A stretch of DNA of 64,000 bases from Methanococcoides sp. (lineage in GTDB: Archaea > Halobacteriota > Methanosarcinia > Methanosarcinales > Methanosarcinaceae): positions 1-64,000 of the forward strand of contig JAIORD010000041.1 in the NCBI GenBank assembly GCA_021108275.1. Direction: 5' to 3'. Positions 37,907 through 46,294 of this stretch are shown here, in pieces; the stretch's first letter is position 1, and each line of letters begins with the position of its first letter. The notes beneath the pieces are model-generated. The model was not told the DNA's origin and ran no database searches. It saw only the letters and a program-made list of their open reading frames with translations. Both the position numbers and the translations under genes were made by a program.

Positions 37907-38782
37907 TCATCTGACAAGCTGAGCTACGGAATAACCCATTTCAAGGCCCATGTCCTCGGCAACCGCTTCACATTTTGTACGGAGGAGGTATGCTATAGGA
38001 CCAAATGACCTTTCGGACATTGTTTCATAGTTAGCCATTCCTTTGCTTATGATAAGACTTGCATCCTCAAGGGCTTCAATGAACTCCGGTGGTGCTTCAT
38101 CAAAACTTACACCTACTGCATTACAACCGGTGGTCAGGACACGGTCTACTTTCTTATCAAGCTCGTATTTTCTTACATCATCCATGGTCACATCTGTAAG
38201 CATAGGAGCACCCCTTACTACGAGAGTGATCTTACCGCCGACCTTTCGGATAATATCTAAGACCAGTGTATCGAGGATTATCTCCCCGCAGTTGTCTACG
38301 ACATAGACGACGTTATCAAGCAGATCGAACATCTCAGGAGTATCATCCACATCAAGTCCTTTACGGAATATATCTGCAAAGGTCCTGTCAAAGACATCCT
38401 CCCCCACATCGAACCCCATTATACCGAAATCGAAGAAATTGCCTATTACGGATGCAAGCACTCCCCTTCTGAACATCTCCAGGTCAGAAGGCTCGCCTTC
38501 ATGAACAAGAGAATGAGCATAAGGGTAGACCTTTTCAGCTATCTCATTGCTTAATATCTTAAGATTGAGATAAGGATCATCATCATTGAGCACTTCATAT
38601 GCTTTCCTGTGGATGGCTGTCGAGACCACACCTGCCGGAACACCGGGGGCGTAAGTATCTTTAAGAACATCGATACCCGCAAGCATTGTCTTGTGAATAA
38701 GTTCATCATCGTTCGTGGAAAGTTTTGCTTCGTAGTGAACTCTCGAAAGAAGGCAATATGTACATCTAGCATCCATTTTCAT
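37907..38782 (-). CDS. DUF89-family metal-dependent phosphatase
   Basis: The 291-residue protein has an N-terminal cysteine pair (C-T-Y-C) and the DUF89 core motif V-V-D-N-C-G-E-I near residue 167, with downstream V-R-G-A-P and K-G-M-A-N-Y-E segments. DUF89 proteins are damage-control phosphatases that hydrolyse harmful or over-oxidised sugar phosphates and related metabolites, with Mn, Co or Ni. The archaeal subgroup has the N-terminal cysteine pair. The substrate is unknown. No operon partner is seen. Confidence 0.85.
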   Translation of the reverse strand: MKMDARCTYCLLSRVHYEAKLSTNDDELIHKTMLAGIDVLKDTYAPGVPAGVVSTAIHRKAYEVLNDDDPYLNLKILSNEIAEKVYPYAHSLVHEGEPSDLEMFRRGVLASVIGNFFDFGIMGFDVGEDVFDRTFADIFRKGLDVDDTPEMFDLLDNVVYVVDNCGEIILDTLVLDIIRKVGGKITLVVRGAPMLTDVTMDDVRKYELDKKVDRVLTTGCNAVGVSFDEAPPEFIEALEDASLIISKGMANYETMSERSFGPIAYLLRTKCEAVAEDMGLEMGYSVAQLVR

Positions 38783-39134
38783 TGTTTTGATCCTTCTAAT
38801 TATAGTGACCGTATGGCCATTGGAACTGACCAGGGATCAGATTGTCATACCAAACAGACACACCATAAATAAATCTAACGAAATGTGCCCTATGTGCCCC
38901 AACTTTATTAGAAAAGCACCATTTATTCGGTAAATTAGATTCAAGGTACAGTAAGCAATGTCTAAAAATTTATTGAAAAATTTACCTTAAAGGAAAATAA
39001 AAATGAGGATGAATAGGGAGGTTTGCCTCTTCCGTTACCTAGTAGATAAGCATTTCGTATAATAAAGCCATTACATTGCATTAAGTACGCAAAATGACCG
39101 AAAATATACATTTCGAACCAAACTAAATAGCCTT
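38783..39134. other. AT-rich intergenic region, no gene seen
   Basis: The spacer lies between two leftward genes. The left end carries the DUF89 promoter. A 19-residue frame at 39003 has no family features. Small palindromic AT-rich pieces (around 38970-38990) occur. I see no RNA gene. Confidence 0.4.
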
Positions 39135-39545
39135 TTAATCCAGTCCCTTCATAATAACTCTTACTTGTTTTAGGGAATATTCGACGCCAAATTTCTCTTT
39201 GATCAGCTCTTTGACACGTACAGTCTTCCAGTCCCCTTGCATCCTTAGATAGAACTTGAGATCACTCTTCTGATCATCGGTCAACTTGGAAGGACGACCG
39301 CCTGCATAACGCGGTAACAGACCGGAATAACCATCACGATTCCACCTTTTTTGCCATACGTATGCAACCCTTTTGGTCACCCCTACCTTCCTTGCAGCTT
39401 CTTCGACAGAATCGCCATTATACCTGTACCGGACAAAATATAGTCGATCAAGTATCTTAATAAGGATCTCGATATACCGAATTCTTTTATTTAGTTCTTC
39501 GTAAGTCAACTTTTTTTGAATAGGATACATTTCTGTTTTTACCAT
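39135..39545 (-). CDS. IS630-type helix-turn-helix protein (N-terminal transposase part)
   Basis: From ATG 39545 the product has about 136 residues. It resembles the N-terminal DNA-binding part of IS630/Tc1 transposases: a helix-turn-helix (S-V-E-E-A-A-R-K-V-G-V-T-K-R-V-A-Y-V-W-Q), a linker G-G-R-P-S-K-L-T, and a second winged helix ending V-R-V-I-M-K-G-L-D. The DDE catalytic half is absent, and no inverted repeats or second frame are visible nearby. It may be a broken element, or a domesticated DNA-binding protein. It is divergent from mtmC by about 160 bp. Confidence 0.7.
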   Translation of the reverse strand: MVKTEMYPIQKKLTYEELNKRIRYIEILIKILDRLYFVRYRYNGDSVEEAARKVGVTKRVAYVWQKRWNRDGYSGLLPRYAGGRPSKLTDDQKSDLKFYLRMQGDWKTVRVKELIKEKFGVEYSLKQVRVIMKGLD

Positions 39546-39598
39546 GGCAGCCGTCAATGATTTAAAAGTATAAATAGTTTAGTTCTTTTCTGCAAATG

Positions 39599-39706
39599 CT
39601 TATATACGAGTATCCTCAAGGAATATTTGCAATTAAGCAGGACAAACGACCGGTTGAATAAATTATTCGAGCGGGCTGCAAGATTGATATATTAAAGGTG
39701 ATGAAA
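39599..39706 (+). promoter_or_regulatory. mtmC1 promoter and leader
   Basis: TATA-like cttatata (39599-39606) predicts a start near 39628 and a leader of about 80 nt. A second TATA-like element (aagtataaatag) lies near 39567. The ribosome site is AAAGGTG at 39694-39700. This leader shares no clear similarity with that of the second copy. Confidence 0.5.
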
Positions 39707-40360
39707 ATGGGAAATCAAGAAATTTTCGACAAACTCAAAAACGCAATAGTGAACCAGGATATCAACGGCTGCCCTGTAATAACACAGGAAGCTCTTGATG
39801 CAGGAATTACTGCTTTCGACATTATCAACGAAGCACTTGCACCAGGAATGAAGATCGTGGGCGACAACTTCGAAGCAGCAACTATCTACCTTCCACAGAT
39901 CATGATGTCTGCAAAGGCAATGAAGGCTGCAATGGAGATCCTTGAGCCAATTCTCGCAGAAGAGAAAGGCGACGAAGAGGGCGTAGGCATGGCAGTAACT
40001 TTCGTACAGGAAGGAGATATTCACGATATCGGTCACCGTCTTGTTACAACAATGCTCGGTGCAAACGGATTTGAGATCCTTGACCTTGGAACAGATATTC
40101 CAAACGAGGATGTAGTAGAAGCAATTGCAAAGAACAAGGGTAAGAAAATGCTCCTTGTCGGTTCCGCACTTATGACAACCTCAATGCTTGGCCAGAAAGA
40201 TGTAGTAAGGTTACTCGAAGAAGAGAACCTCAGAGATTCTGTAAAGATCATGTTCGGTGGCGCACCAGTAACAGATGCATGGATCGCAGAATGTGGCGCA
40301 GACGGCACAGCCGAAAATGCAGCAGAAGCAGCAAGAGTAGCACTTGAACTTATGGCATGA
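39707..40360 (+). CDS. mtmC: Monomethylamine corrinoid protein, copy 1
   Basis: The 217-residue corrinoid carrier accepts the methyl group from monomethylamine via MtmB and passes it to MtbA and then coenzyme M. An N-terminal helical cap domain (residues 1-85) precedes the B12-binding domain. There, the D-I-H-D-I-G motif (104-109) supplies the lower axial histidine 106, and later G-S-A-L-M-T-T-S completes the site. ATG 39707 follows AAAGGTG; GTG 39698 overlaps that site. mtmB1 starts 15 bp downstream. The first 50 codons differ slightly from copy 2; the rest is the same. Confidence 0.95.
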   Translation: MGNQEIFDKLKNAIVNQDINGCPVITQEALDAGITAFDIINEALAPGMKIVGDNFEAATIYLPQIMMSAKAMKAAMEILEPILAEEKGDEEGVGMAVTFVQEGDIHDIGHRLVTTMLGANGFEILDLGTDIPNEDVVEAIAKNKGKKMLLVGSALMTTSMLGQKDVVRLLEEENLRDSVKIMFGGAPVTDAWIAECGADGTAENAAEAARVALELMA

Positions 40361-41745
40361 GCAGGAGATATTAAAATGACATTTACAAAATCAGTTACCT
40401 GCTTTGACTTCTACGACCGAGCACAGAAAGGCGAGAAATGTACCCAGGATGACTGGGATCTGATGACCATTCCAATGAAGGCAATGGAACTCAAGAATAA
40501 ATACAACCTTGACTTTGGTACCGAGACCGTTCCAACCGACAAGGATCAGATGGAGAGACTCTTCAAGGCAGGTATCGAAATGCTCCTTGACTGTGGTATC
40601 TACTGCACAGACACAAAGAGGATCGTCAAATACACAGAGGACGAGATCTGGGACGCTATCAACAACCCAATGCCAGCATTCCAGCTCGGTACCGGCAGAG
40701 ATTCAGTACAGATGAAGAAGAGGACAATAGGCGACAAGAGAAAGCCTATAGTACAGGGCGGTCCAACCGGCTCACCTATCTCAGAAGATATGTTCATGCC
40801 AATTCACATGAGCTATGCACTCGAGAAAGAAGTTGACACAATTGTTAATGGTGTCATGATGACGATCCGTGGTAAGCCACCTATACCAGGCAGCCCATAC
40901 GAGATCCTCGCAGCAAAGTCCGAAACAAGGCTCATCAAGAACGCAGCAGCAATGGCTGGCAGACCTGGTATGGCCGTTTAGGGACCTGAGACTTCCCTGT
41001 CCGCACAGGGAAACATCGCTTCCGACTGTGTCGGTGGCCAGGTAACAAGTGACAGCCACGAAGTATCACAGCTCAACGAGCTTAAGATTGACCTCGATGC
41101 AATCGCAGTTATCGCACACTACAAGGGTAACAGCGACATCATCATGGACGAACAGATGCCTATCTTCGGCGGATACGCTGGTGGTATTGAGGAAACAACC
41201 ATTGTAGATGTTGCAAGTAGCATTAACTCCATGGTAATGAGCAGTGCAAGCTGGCACCTTGATGGTCCTGTCCACATCAGATGGGGATCCACCAACACCA
41301 GAGAAACCCTCCAGATCGCTGGATGGGCATGTGCAACTATCAGTGAGTTCACAGACCTTATGACAGGTAACCAGTACTATCCATGTGCAGGTCCATGTAC
41401 CGAAATGTGCCTCCTCGAAGCAGCAGCACAGTCCGTAACTGACACAGCATCCGGCCGTGAGATCCTCTCAGGTGTCGCAGCAGCAAAGGGTGTCATCACT
41501 GACAAGACAACCGGTATGGAAGCAAGGATGATGGGAGAAGTCGCACGTGCAACAGCAGGCATGGACATCGACTCCGTGAACGCTGTTATCAACAACATCG
41601 TCAGCTCCTACGAAGGCAACTACGCAAACGCTCCTGAAGGTAAGAGATTCCAGGACTGTTACGATGTTGCAACCGTTACACCAACCGACGAGTACGTAAA
41701 AGTATACGAAGGCGCAAGAAGGAAACTCGAAGAATTCGGTCTTAC
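39860..41745 (+). repeat. 1886-bp near-perfect direct repeat, copy 1
   Basis: On reading, this tract is identical to 49427-51312 (offset 9567 bp). It covers most of mtmC and almost all of mtmB. The first differences on each side are 39859 (G versus A) and 41746 (C versus A). Upstream codons of mtmC and all flanking DNA differ, which points to gene conversion within the coding tract. Confidence 0.9.
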
Positions 41746-41752
41746 CTTCTAA
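40376..41752 (+). CDS. mtmB: Monomethylamine methyltransferase with pyrrolysine, copy 1
   Basis: The 458-residue TIM-barrel enzyme demethylates monomethylamine and methylates MtmC. The frame has an internal TAG at 40979-40981 (codon 202) after A-G-R-P-G-M-A-V and before G-P-E-T-S-L-S-A-Q-G, exactly the known MtmB pyrrolysine position. Downstream sequence continues without a stop to TAA at 41750. Read conventionally it would end after 201 residues, so a genome annotation may show two pieces. mtmC lies 15 bp upstream. A terminator follows at 41778. Confidence 0.97.
40979..40981 (+). other. Pyrrolysine codon (TAG) of mtmB1
   Basis: Codon 202 of MtmB. It is read as pyrrolysine by tRNA-Pyl and PylRS in Methanosarcinaceae. 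The pyl genes are not in this window. Confidence 0.97.
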
Positions 41753-41777
41753 GATCAAAACATTACATAATATCTTT

Positions 41778-41812
41778 TGCCAGCATGTGTGCTGGCATTC
41801 TTTTCTTTTTTG
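41778..41812 (+). terminator. Terminator after mtmB1
   Basis: The perfect 8-bp stem tgccagca (41778-41785) / tgctggca (41790-41797) has a 4-nt loop and is followed by a T-rich run. The corresponding hairpin after mtmB2 has a different sequence. Confidence 0.85.
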
Positions 41813-42320
41813 CTTATTTTATCACATAGGTACCACATAAAACACCTATATATTACTGCAAGGATTTCCTAAGGTCTTCAATTCCTACAAAAATTTCACT
41901 CAGTCCATGATCATTACAAGTATACATTGCATCAGATCCTGTTACAAGCAGCTCATTAGCACTAACAATGGCCATACAAAGCCCACATATGGCCTACAAA
42001 GGCTAACAAACAATCCAAGGGCATGCAAGCATACACATAGGTCACAAATACTGTGAAGACCCAACGGATCTTACACACAGGAATATCTTTTTTAAGCGAT
42101 TCTATGCAGTCCAGCATATCGAGTGGATGTTAAGAGTAAGTATTTCAAAATAGCATATCATAAATTATAAATGTAATCAATTTGAGTGAACCTTCCCATC
42201 CTTATTTTTTAAAATAAAATTCTAAATATTCTTTTAAAATATTTTAATATCCATTTTTGAATAGAAAATCTTATATTGTAGTGTACCAGAAAGACATTTC
42301 CTTCTATATGTAGACCAAAA

Positions 42321-42415
42321 AATATAAATAATACAATGTAATATGTGGCACAAAATCCCTTGAAAAGTGGCAACTCATATCTAAAAGTTGCCACTTGCAA
42401 GGTAAAGTGGTAACT
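42321..42415 (+). promoter_or_regulatory. Promoter with operator-like GTGGCAACT repeats, permease module 1
   Basis: TATA-like aatataaata (42321-42330) predicts a start near 42352. Directly downstream are a perfect 11-bp inverted repeat, aagtggcaact (42365-42375) and agttgccactt (42386-42396), and a third degenerate half-site aagtggtaact (42404-42414). Protein binding or an RNA hairpin in the leader could regulate the module. The second module lacks this motif. Confidence 0.6.
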
Positions 42416-42442
42416 TACCTCTTAAGGAAAAGGTGCACGAAC

Positions 42443-42538
42443 ATGGATATATGGACTATAATAAATGGAATCATCTATTTGACCTGTTTTGTTTTGATAG
42501 GTTGGATGTTGTTAGATGCCAGTAAAGTCTCAAAATAA
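42443..42538 (+). CDS. 31-residue membrane microprotein of permease module 1
   Basis: ATG 42443 opens a 31-residue frame with a single hydrophobic helix (residues about 4-25) and a conserved end L-L-D-A-S-K-V-S. The second module encodes a 32-residue relative in the same place (51454) that differs at only seven or eight positions, although the spacers differ completely. Conservation at protein level and fixed position show that it is a real gene. It lies 23 bp before the permease gene. By analogy with small subunits of SSS/NSS transporters I infer a role as a permease subunit. It is too short for standard gene calling. Confidence 0.8.
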   Translation: MDIWTIINGIIYLTCFVLIGWMLLDASKVSK

Positions 42539-42561
42539 TTGTGGTTTTTAAGGAGAGTTAA

Positions 42562-43938
42562 ATGTCTGGAAATACAAATTCGGAACATGCCGGTGTCGTA
42601 AAGACACTCCGACCCTATCACGTATGGGCGCTTGGTGTCGGTATTGTTCTGGTAGGCGAATACATGGGTTGGAACTTCACAGTTGCAAAAGGTGGAATAC
42701 TTGGTTCACTCTTTGCACTGCTGGTTGCCGGCACCATGTTTGTAATGGTTTCATTGTGTGCCAGTGAACTAGGATCATCAACTAAACTTGCAGGCGGACC
42801 TTATGATTGGGCAAGATTATTCGTAGGACCTGGTGCAGCTGCACTTGTGGGTCTTGCAGTATACATGGAATTCATTGCCCTGGAATCTGCTGACGCTATT
42901 GTCGTTGCATCCATCACAAATTCGATCTTCCCGGAAATACAAACGTTCCCGGTTACATTGCTAATTATCGCATTCTTAACATTTATGAACTATCGTGGAG
43001 TTGTGGCTGCCCTTAACCTTAATTTTGCACTCACGTTCACTGCACTGATAGCTATTATTGTTTTCTTCTTCGCCAACATTACCGGATTTGCCGGCACATG
43101 GCATCCAGAATATCTCATATCAGGAGCTATGCCTAACGGTTTTATCGGTATTTTTGCGGCTCTGCAATTTGGACCTTGGTTCTACCTTGGTATCGAAGGA
43201 GCAGCAATGTGTGCAGAAGAATGTAAACATCCAACAAGAGCAGTTCCTCTTGGTCAGCAAGCAGGTATGATAACCCTTCTTCTCGGCTCAGGTATGACCC
43301 TCTACATATGTTCAGGTCTGATCCCAGCCGCAGAACTCGGTACTTCAGTATACCCACTCTTTGAAGCAGCAACAGCAACAGGTTCAAAATACCTTATTGC
43401 AGCTCTCGGGATCGGTACACTTTTCACCTGTCTTGCAAGCGCAAACGGTACAGTTTGTGACGCATCACGGTCATGGTTTGCCCTTTCAAGGGATAAATTT
43501 CTGACAAACTGGTTCGCTGACGTGCATCCACGTTACAGCACCCCATACAGGGCAGTCATTTTTACAATGCCTATAGCAATCGCATTTGCATTTAGTGGTT
43601 TCCTCGATCAGGTCATCACCTTTTCAATCATATCAGGTTTGATCTGTTATGTAATGATACCATTTTCCCTGATCCGCTTTAGGAAGTTATTCCCGGAGCA
43701 CAGCCAGAAGGTCCGCCCGTTTGTGGGCCCTATGCAGCCAACACTTGCATACATTACGATTTTCCTTGCCATTGTGATCATGTCTACCCTTAACTGGGGA
43801 TACGGTTTCAACCTTATATTCGGACTCTTGTTCTACGTGATAGCATACTTCTACTTCTCGTGGAGATACAAGAGCATTGAGATCAATCACGATTGGGGAG
43901 AGGACCTCGGATGGCCTGAGCCCTCACACAGGAGATAA
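42562..43938 (+). CDS. APC-superfamily permease, probable monomethylamine transporter, copy 1
   Basis: The 458-residue permease has about 12 transmembrane helices. The first helix region G-V-G-I-V-L-V-G-E-Y-M-G-W-N and the S-S-T-K-L-A-G-G-P-Y-D-W-A-R segment fit the ethanolamine/amino-acid permease group of the APC superfamily. Permeases of this type lie next to mtm genes in other Methanosarcinaceae (MtmP), and I infer monomethylamine uptake. It ends in a hydrophilic D-W-G-E-D-L-G-W-P-E-P tail. It is part of a four-gene module and is closely similar to the copy at 51572. Confidence 0.85.
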   Translation: MSGNTNSEHAGVVKTLRPYHVWALGVGIVLVGEYMGWNFTVAKGGILGSLFALLVAGTMFVMVSLCASELGSSTKLAGGPYDWARLFVGPGAAALVGLAVYMEFIALESADAIVVASITNSIFPEIQTFPVTLLIIAFLTFMNYRGVVAALNLNFALTFTALIAIIVFFFANITGFAGTWHPEYLISGAMPNGFIGIFAALQFGPWFYLGIEGAAMCAEECKHPTRAVPLGQQAGMITLLLGSGMTLYICSGLIPAAELGTSVYPLFEAATATGSKYLIAALGIGTLFTCLASANGTVCDASRSWFALSRDKFLTNWFADVHPRYSTPYRAVIFTMPIAIAFAFSGFLDQVITFSIISGLICYVMIPFSLIRFRKLFPEHSQKVRPFVGPMQPTLAYITIFLAIVIMSTLNWGYGFNLIFGLLFYVIAYFYFSWRYKSIEINHDWGEDLGWPEPSHRR

Positions 43939-43951
43939 TGGAGGAACAAAA

Positions 43952-44215
43952 ATGGTAAATAAGACAAAATATCACAACGACCTCAAAAAGGATGCAGGCA
44001 TTATTGTTCTTGTGTTAGGACTATTGTTCTTCTCAGAAACATTTGTCTTTTACAGGATAATGTCAACTCTGTGGGATGCAGTGCCTGAAGTTCGTATCAT
44101 CTTTCCGGTCTACCTCTTGTTCTTGGTGCTCCTGCTCGGGATCGAGACAATAGGTTGCATCACTGTGTACAAATCCATAAAGGAACACATGTACGACTTT
44201 AACTATTACGACTAA
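43952..44215 (+). CDS. 87-residue two-helix membrane protein of permease module 1
   Basis: ATG 43952 follows ggagga at 43940-43945. The product has two hydrophobic helices (about 14-36 and 50-73), an N-terminal charged segment and a C-terminal tail K-S-I-K-E-H-M-Y-D-F. The second helix carries L-L-L-G-I-E-T-I-G-C. The relative at 52959 in module 2 keeps these motifs. No known family is recognised; DUF485/YjcH-type partners of SSS carriers are a functional but not sequence parallel. It is probably a subunit of the permease complex. Confidence 0.85.
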   Translation: MVNKTKYHNDLKKDAGIIVLVLGLLFFSETFVFYRIMSTLWDAVPEVRIIFPVYLLFLVLLLGIETIGCITVYKSIKEHMYDFNYYD

Positions 44216-44227
44216 GGAGATGGAAAT

Positions 44228-44461
44228 ATGGCAAAATCTGAAGTAAAAAGTAGTCTGGTCATGCAGATCGCAGATATCCTGTTCATCTTCGTTGTCGCAG
44301 GTATTTGTGTAATAGCTCCCGTAATTATACTTGGAGGAGGAGCTGATACCGGGCCCATGGTGTTCGAATGGGATCCAGTACAATATTTTGGATTGCTGGC
44401 AGTGATCCTTGTATTCTTTGCTGTGATCCTGCGCCACTCTCTTAAGAACTATATCTATTAA
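44228..44461 (+). CDS. 77-residue two-helix membrane protein of permease module 1
   Basis: ATG 44228 follows aaggagatgg. Two helices are predicted (about 12-35 and 51-70). The loop and second helix contain W-D-P-V-Q-Y-F-G-L-L-A, which is unchanged in the module 2 relative at 53242. The C-terminus is short and basic/aromatic. It lies 12 bp after the preceding gene, and a terminator follows. The function is unknown; its constant place after the permease argues for a structural or regulatory subunit. Confidence 0.85.
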   Translation: MAKSEVKSSLVMQIADILFIFVVAGICVIAPVIILGGGADTGPMVFEWDPVQYFGLLAVILVFFAVILRHSLKNYIY

Positions 44462-44474
44462 ATTGACTCCAATT

Positions 44475-44517
44475 GGTTGTGGTTCAATTACCACAACTTC
44501 TTCTTTTTATTTTTTTA
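44475..44517 (+). terminator. Terminator of permease module 1
   Basis: The 7-bp stem gttgtgg (44476-44482) / ccacaac (44491-44497) has an 8-nt loop and is followed by a T-rich stretch. Confidence 0.7.
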
Positions 44518-44674
44518 CTGCCATTTGAACTTAACTTCCATAAGATTTTTCTACTGGAGTTCAGTACATTTTCAATAAAAAATAGAAACCTTCATATCTA
44601 ACAAACAATCATTATACCGTTACAAATAAAAGCTGAAATAGGTCATCAGCAGTATTTTGGGGTAAAGGGGTATA

Positions 44675-45460
44675 ATGAATTCTTCATTGACAGATAATAT
44701 ATGGCTTTCTGAGAAAAGGACAAACCTGCTTTTGTTACTTATGGAAGGACCAAGAGACATAGAACAGATCAAGGTCTCACTTAATGTGACATCTCGTGGA
44801 ATGATGCCACAGATAAAAAAGCTGAAAGAAAAATGTCTCATCGTTGAAGAAGATGAAACTTATAGACTTTCTAATACTGGCAGACTCATAGTCAGAAACA
44901 TGCTCCCTTTGATCAACACACTGCGAATGATAAACGAGAATCGAAGTTACTGGGAACAGCATGATATTAACATACTCCCTCCACATCTTTTTAAAGGACT
45001 TCACAACCTTGGCAATTACCTCCTTCTTGAACCTGATCTGAACTATACTTTTGAGATACCAAAAGAATTCACTGAGAACTTATTGAGATCAAAGGAAATA
45101 ATGTCCATCATCTCATTTTTCCGCCCTGAATATCCAAAGTTCTATTCCCAACTTGCAGAAAAAGCAGACAGTCTCACACTCTTACTTTCAAGATCAGTAT
45201 TTAAAAGAATGGAGAAGAATTGTGCTTCAGAACTGGAATTCCTACTTTCGTCAGAGAGCACAAGATTGTATCTCTATGAAGGCGAAGGGAGACCACCAGC
45301 CATCGATGTCTCTGACTGGTTCATGTATGTCAGCTTTTTCAATGAACAGGGACGCTATGATCACAGAGATATAATGAGCTTCGATGAAACCGCTTTGAAA
45401 TGGGGAAAAGAGCTTTTCCAGTATTATTGTGACCGATCAACAGAGATAACAGAGATATAA
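44675..45460 (+). CDS. FilR1-family methanogenesis regulator, copy 1
   Basis: The 261-residue protein has an N-terminal winged helix (residues about 10-80; I-E-Q-I-K-V-S-L-N-V-T-S-R-G-M-M-P-Q-I-K-K-L-K as recognition region). The FilR1/DUF1724 domain (about 110-255) contains P-x-L-F-K-G-L-H-N-L-G-N and ends in a W-G-K-E-L-F-Q-Y-Y helix. This is the Msr type that controls methyltransferase genes in Methanosarcina. A paralogue follows 15 bp later. The position between two mtm loci suggests that it regulates them, possibly by sensing the methylamine supply. Confidence 0.85.
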   Translation: MNSSLTDNIWLSEKRTNLLLLLMEGPRDIEQIKVSLNVTSRGMMPQIKKLKEKCLIVEEDETYRLSNTGRLIVRNMLPLINTLRMINENRSYWEQHDINILPPHLFKGLHNLGNYLLLEPDLNYTFEIPKEFTENLLRSKEIMSIISFFRPEYPKFYSQLAEKADSLTLLLSRSVFKRMEKNCASELEFLLSSESTRLYLYEGEGRPPAIDVSDWFMYVSFFNEQGRYDHRDIMSFDETALKWGKELFQYYCDRSTEITEI

Positions 45461-45475
45461 AGGAGAATATTCAAG

Positions 45476-46255
45476 ATGCCAATGGAACTTATTGAAACTA
45501 TTTTTCTCTCAGAAAAAAGAGAAAATCTTCTCCTTATGCTACTTAATAATCCTGCTGACATCAAAACTATAGATTCTACCCTTGAAGTCACCTCTTCATC
45601 CATACTCCCCCAAATAAAAAAACTGAGGGAAGTCGGTTTTATAGATAAGAATGAGAACGGAGCATATGAATTGACCAGTATAGGAAGGCTGGTTGTAGAG
45701 AACATGAAACCCCTCTCAAGCATGCTTAAAGTCTTTGATGTGGCCTGTGAATACTGGGATGAAAGAGACCTGACCACAATTCCAGATGAGCTTCTTGACA
45801 ACATTGGAAGCCTTGGAAATATTCAATTAATAGTACCTGACCTGGATCACATGTATGAACTTCAGGATGACTTCCTGAATAACATGCAAATATCAAACAA
45901 AGTATCATCCGTGCTCTCTCTTTACCATCCGGATAACCTTGACCTTTTCAATAAATTGGACACAGCCGGAGTCAATATAGAGATCATACTTACAGAATCC
46001 GTACTTGAAAGAATGCTGAGCGATTCCGAAAAGGAGATGGAAGCGTTCCTTAGTTCAAAGAACACTATAATTCTTGTTTGTGATAATACAATAAAACCAC
46101 CTCCATTCAGTGTCACTGATACTTTTATATACATGAGCCTTTTCAATATTCAAGGTAGATATGATCATCACGATATCATGAGCTTTGAAGCAAGTGCATT
46201 AGAATGGGGAGAAATGTTGTTCGAGCACTATAAGGGCCTAGCCACACCCTATTGA
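45476..46255 (+). CDS. FilR1-family methanogenesis regulator, copy 2
   Basis: The 259-residue paralogue of the preceding gene has the same architecture: a winged helix with S-I-L-P-Q-I-K-K-L-R, then the FilR1 domain ending W-G-E-M-L-F-E-H-Y. The ribosome site is aaaggagaat before ATG 45476. The N-terminal L-S-E-K-R-E-N-L-L-L-M-L-L is shared with copy 1, but the overall identity is moderate, so the two probably respond to different signals or form a heteromer. Msr proteins of Methanosarcina also occur as activator and repressor pairs. Confidence 0.85.
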   Translation: MPMELIETIFLSEKRENLLLMLLNNPADIKTIDSTLEVTSSSILPQIKKLREVGFIDKNENGAYELTSIGRLVVENMKPLSSMLKVFDVACEYWDERDLTTIPDELLDNIGSLGNIQLIVPDLDHMYELQDDFLNNMQISNKVSSVLSLYHPDNLDLFNKLDTAGVNIEIILTESVLERMLSDSEKEMEAFLSSKNTIILVCDNTIKPPPFSVTDTFIYMSLFNIQGRYDHHDIMSFEASALEWGEMLFEHYKGLATPY

Positions 46256-46294
46256 ATAAATTTATGTGAATATCACAACGGAAGTGAAACGATA

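Larger units (their letters stand above)
41753..42442. other. 690-bp spacer with terminator, promoter and operator-like repeat
   Basis: The spacer separates mtmB1 from its permease module. It holds a strong terminator (41778-41812), about 450 bp without a convincing gene, a TATA-like element (42321-42330) and an inverted repeat with a third half-site (42365-42415). The permease module therefore appears to have its own promoter. Confidence 0.6.

Noticed and set aside
39692-40036. Minus-strand frame antisense to mtmC, repeated at 49220-49603
   Set aside because: Its conservation follows from the duplicated mtmC sequence; no promoter or ribosome site.
40982-41752. Downstream half of mtmB as a separate gene starting at 41144
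   Set aside because: The frame is continuous through the pyrrolysine codon, and the internal ATG lacks a ribosome site.
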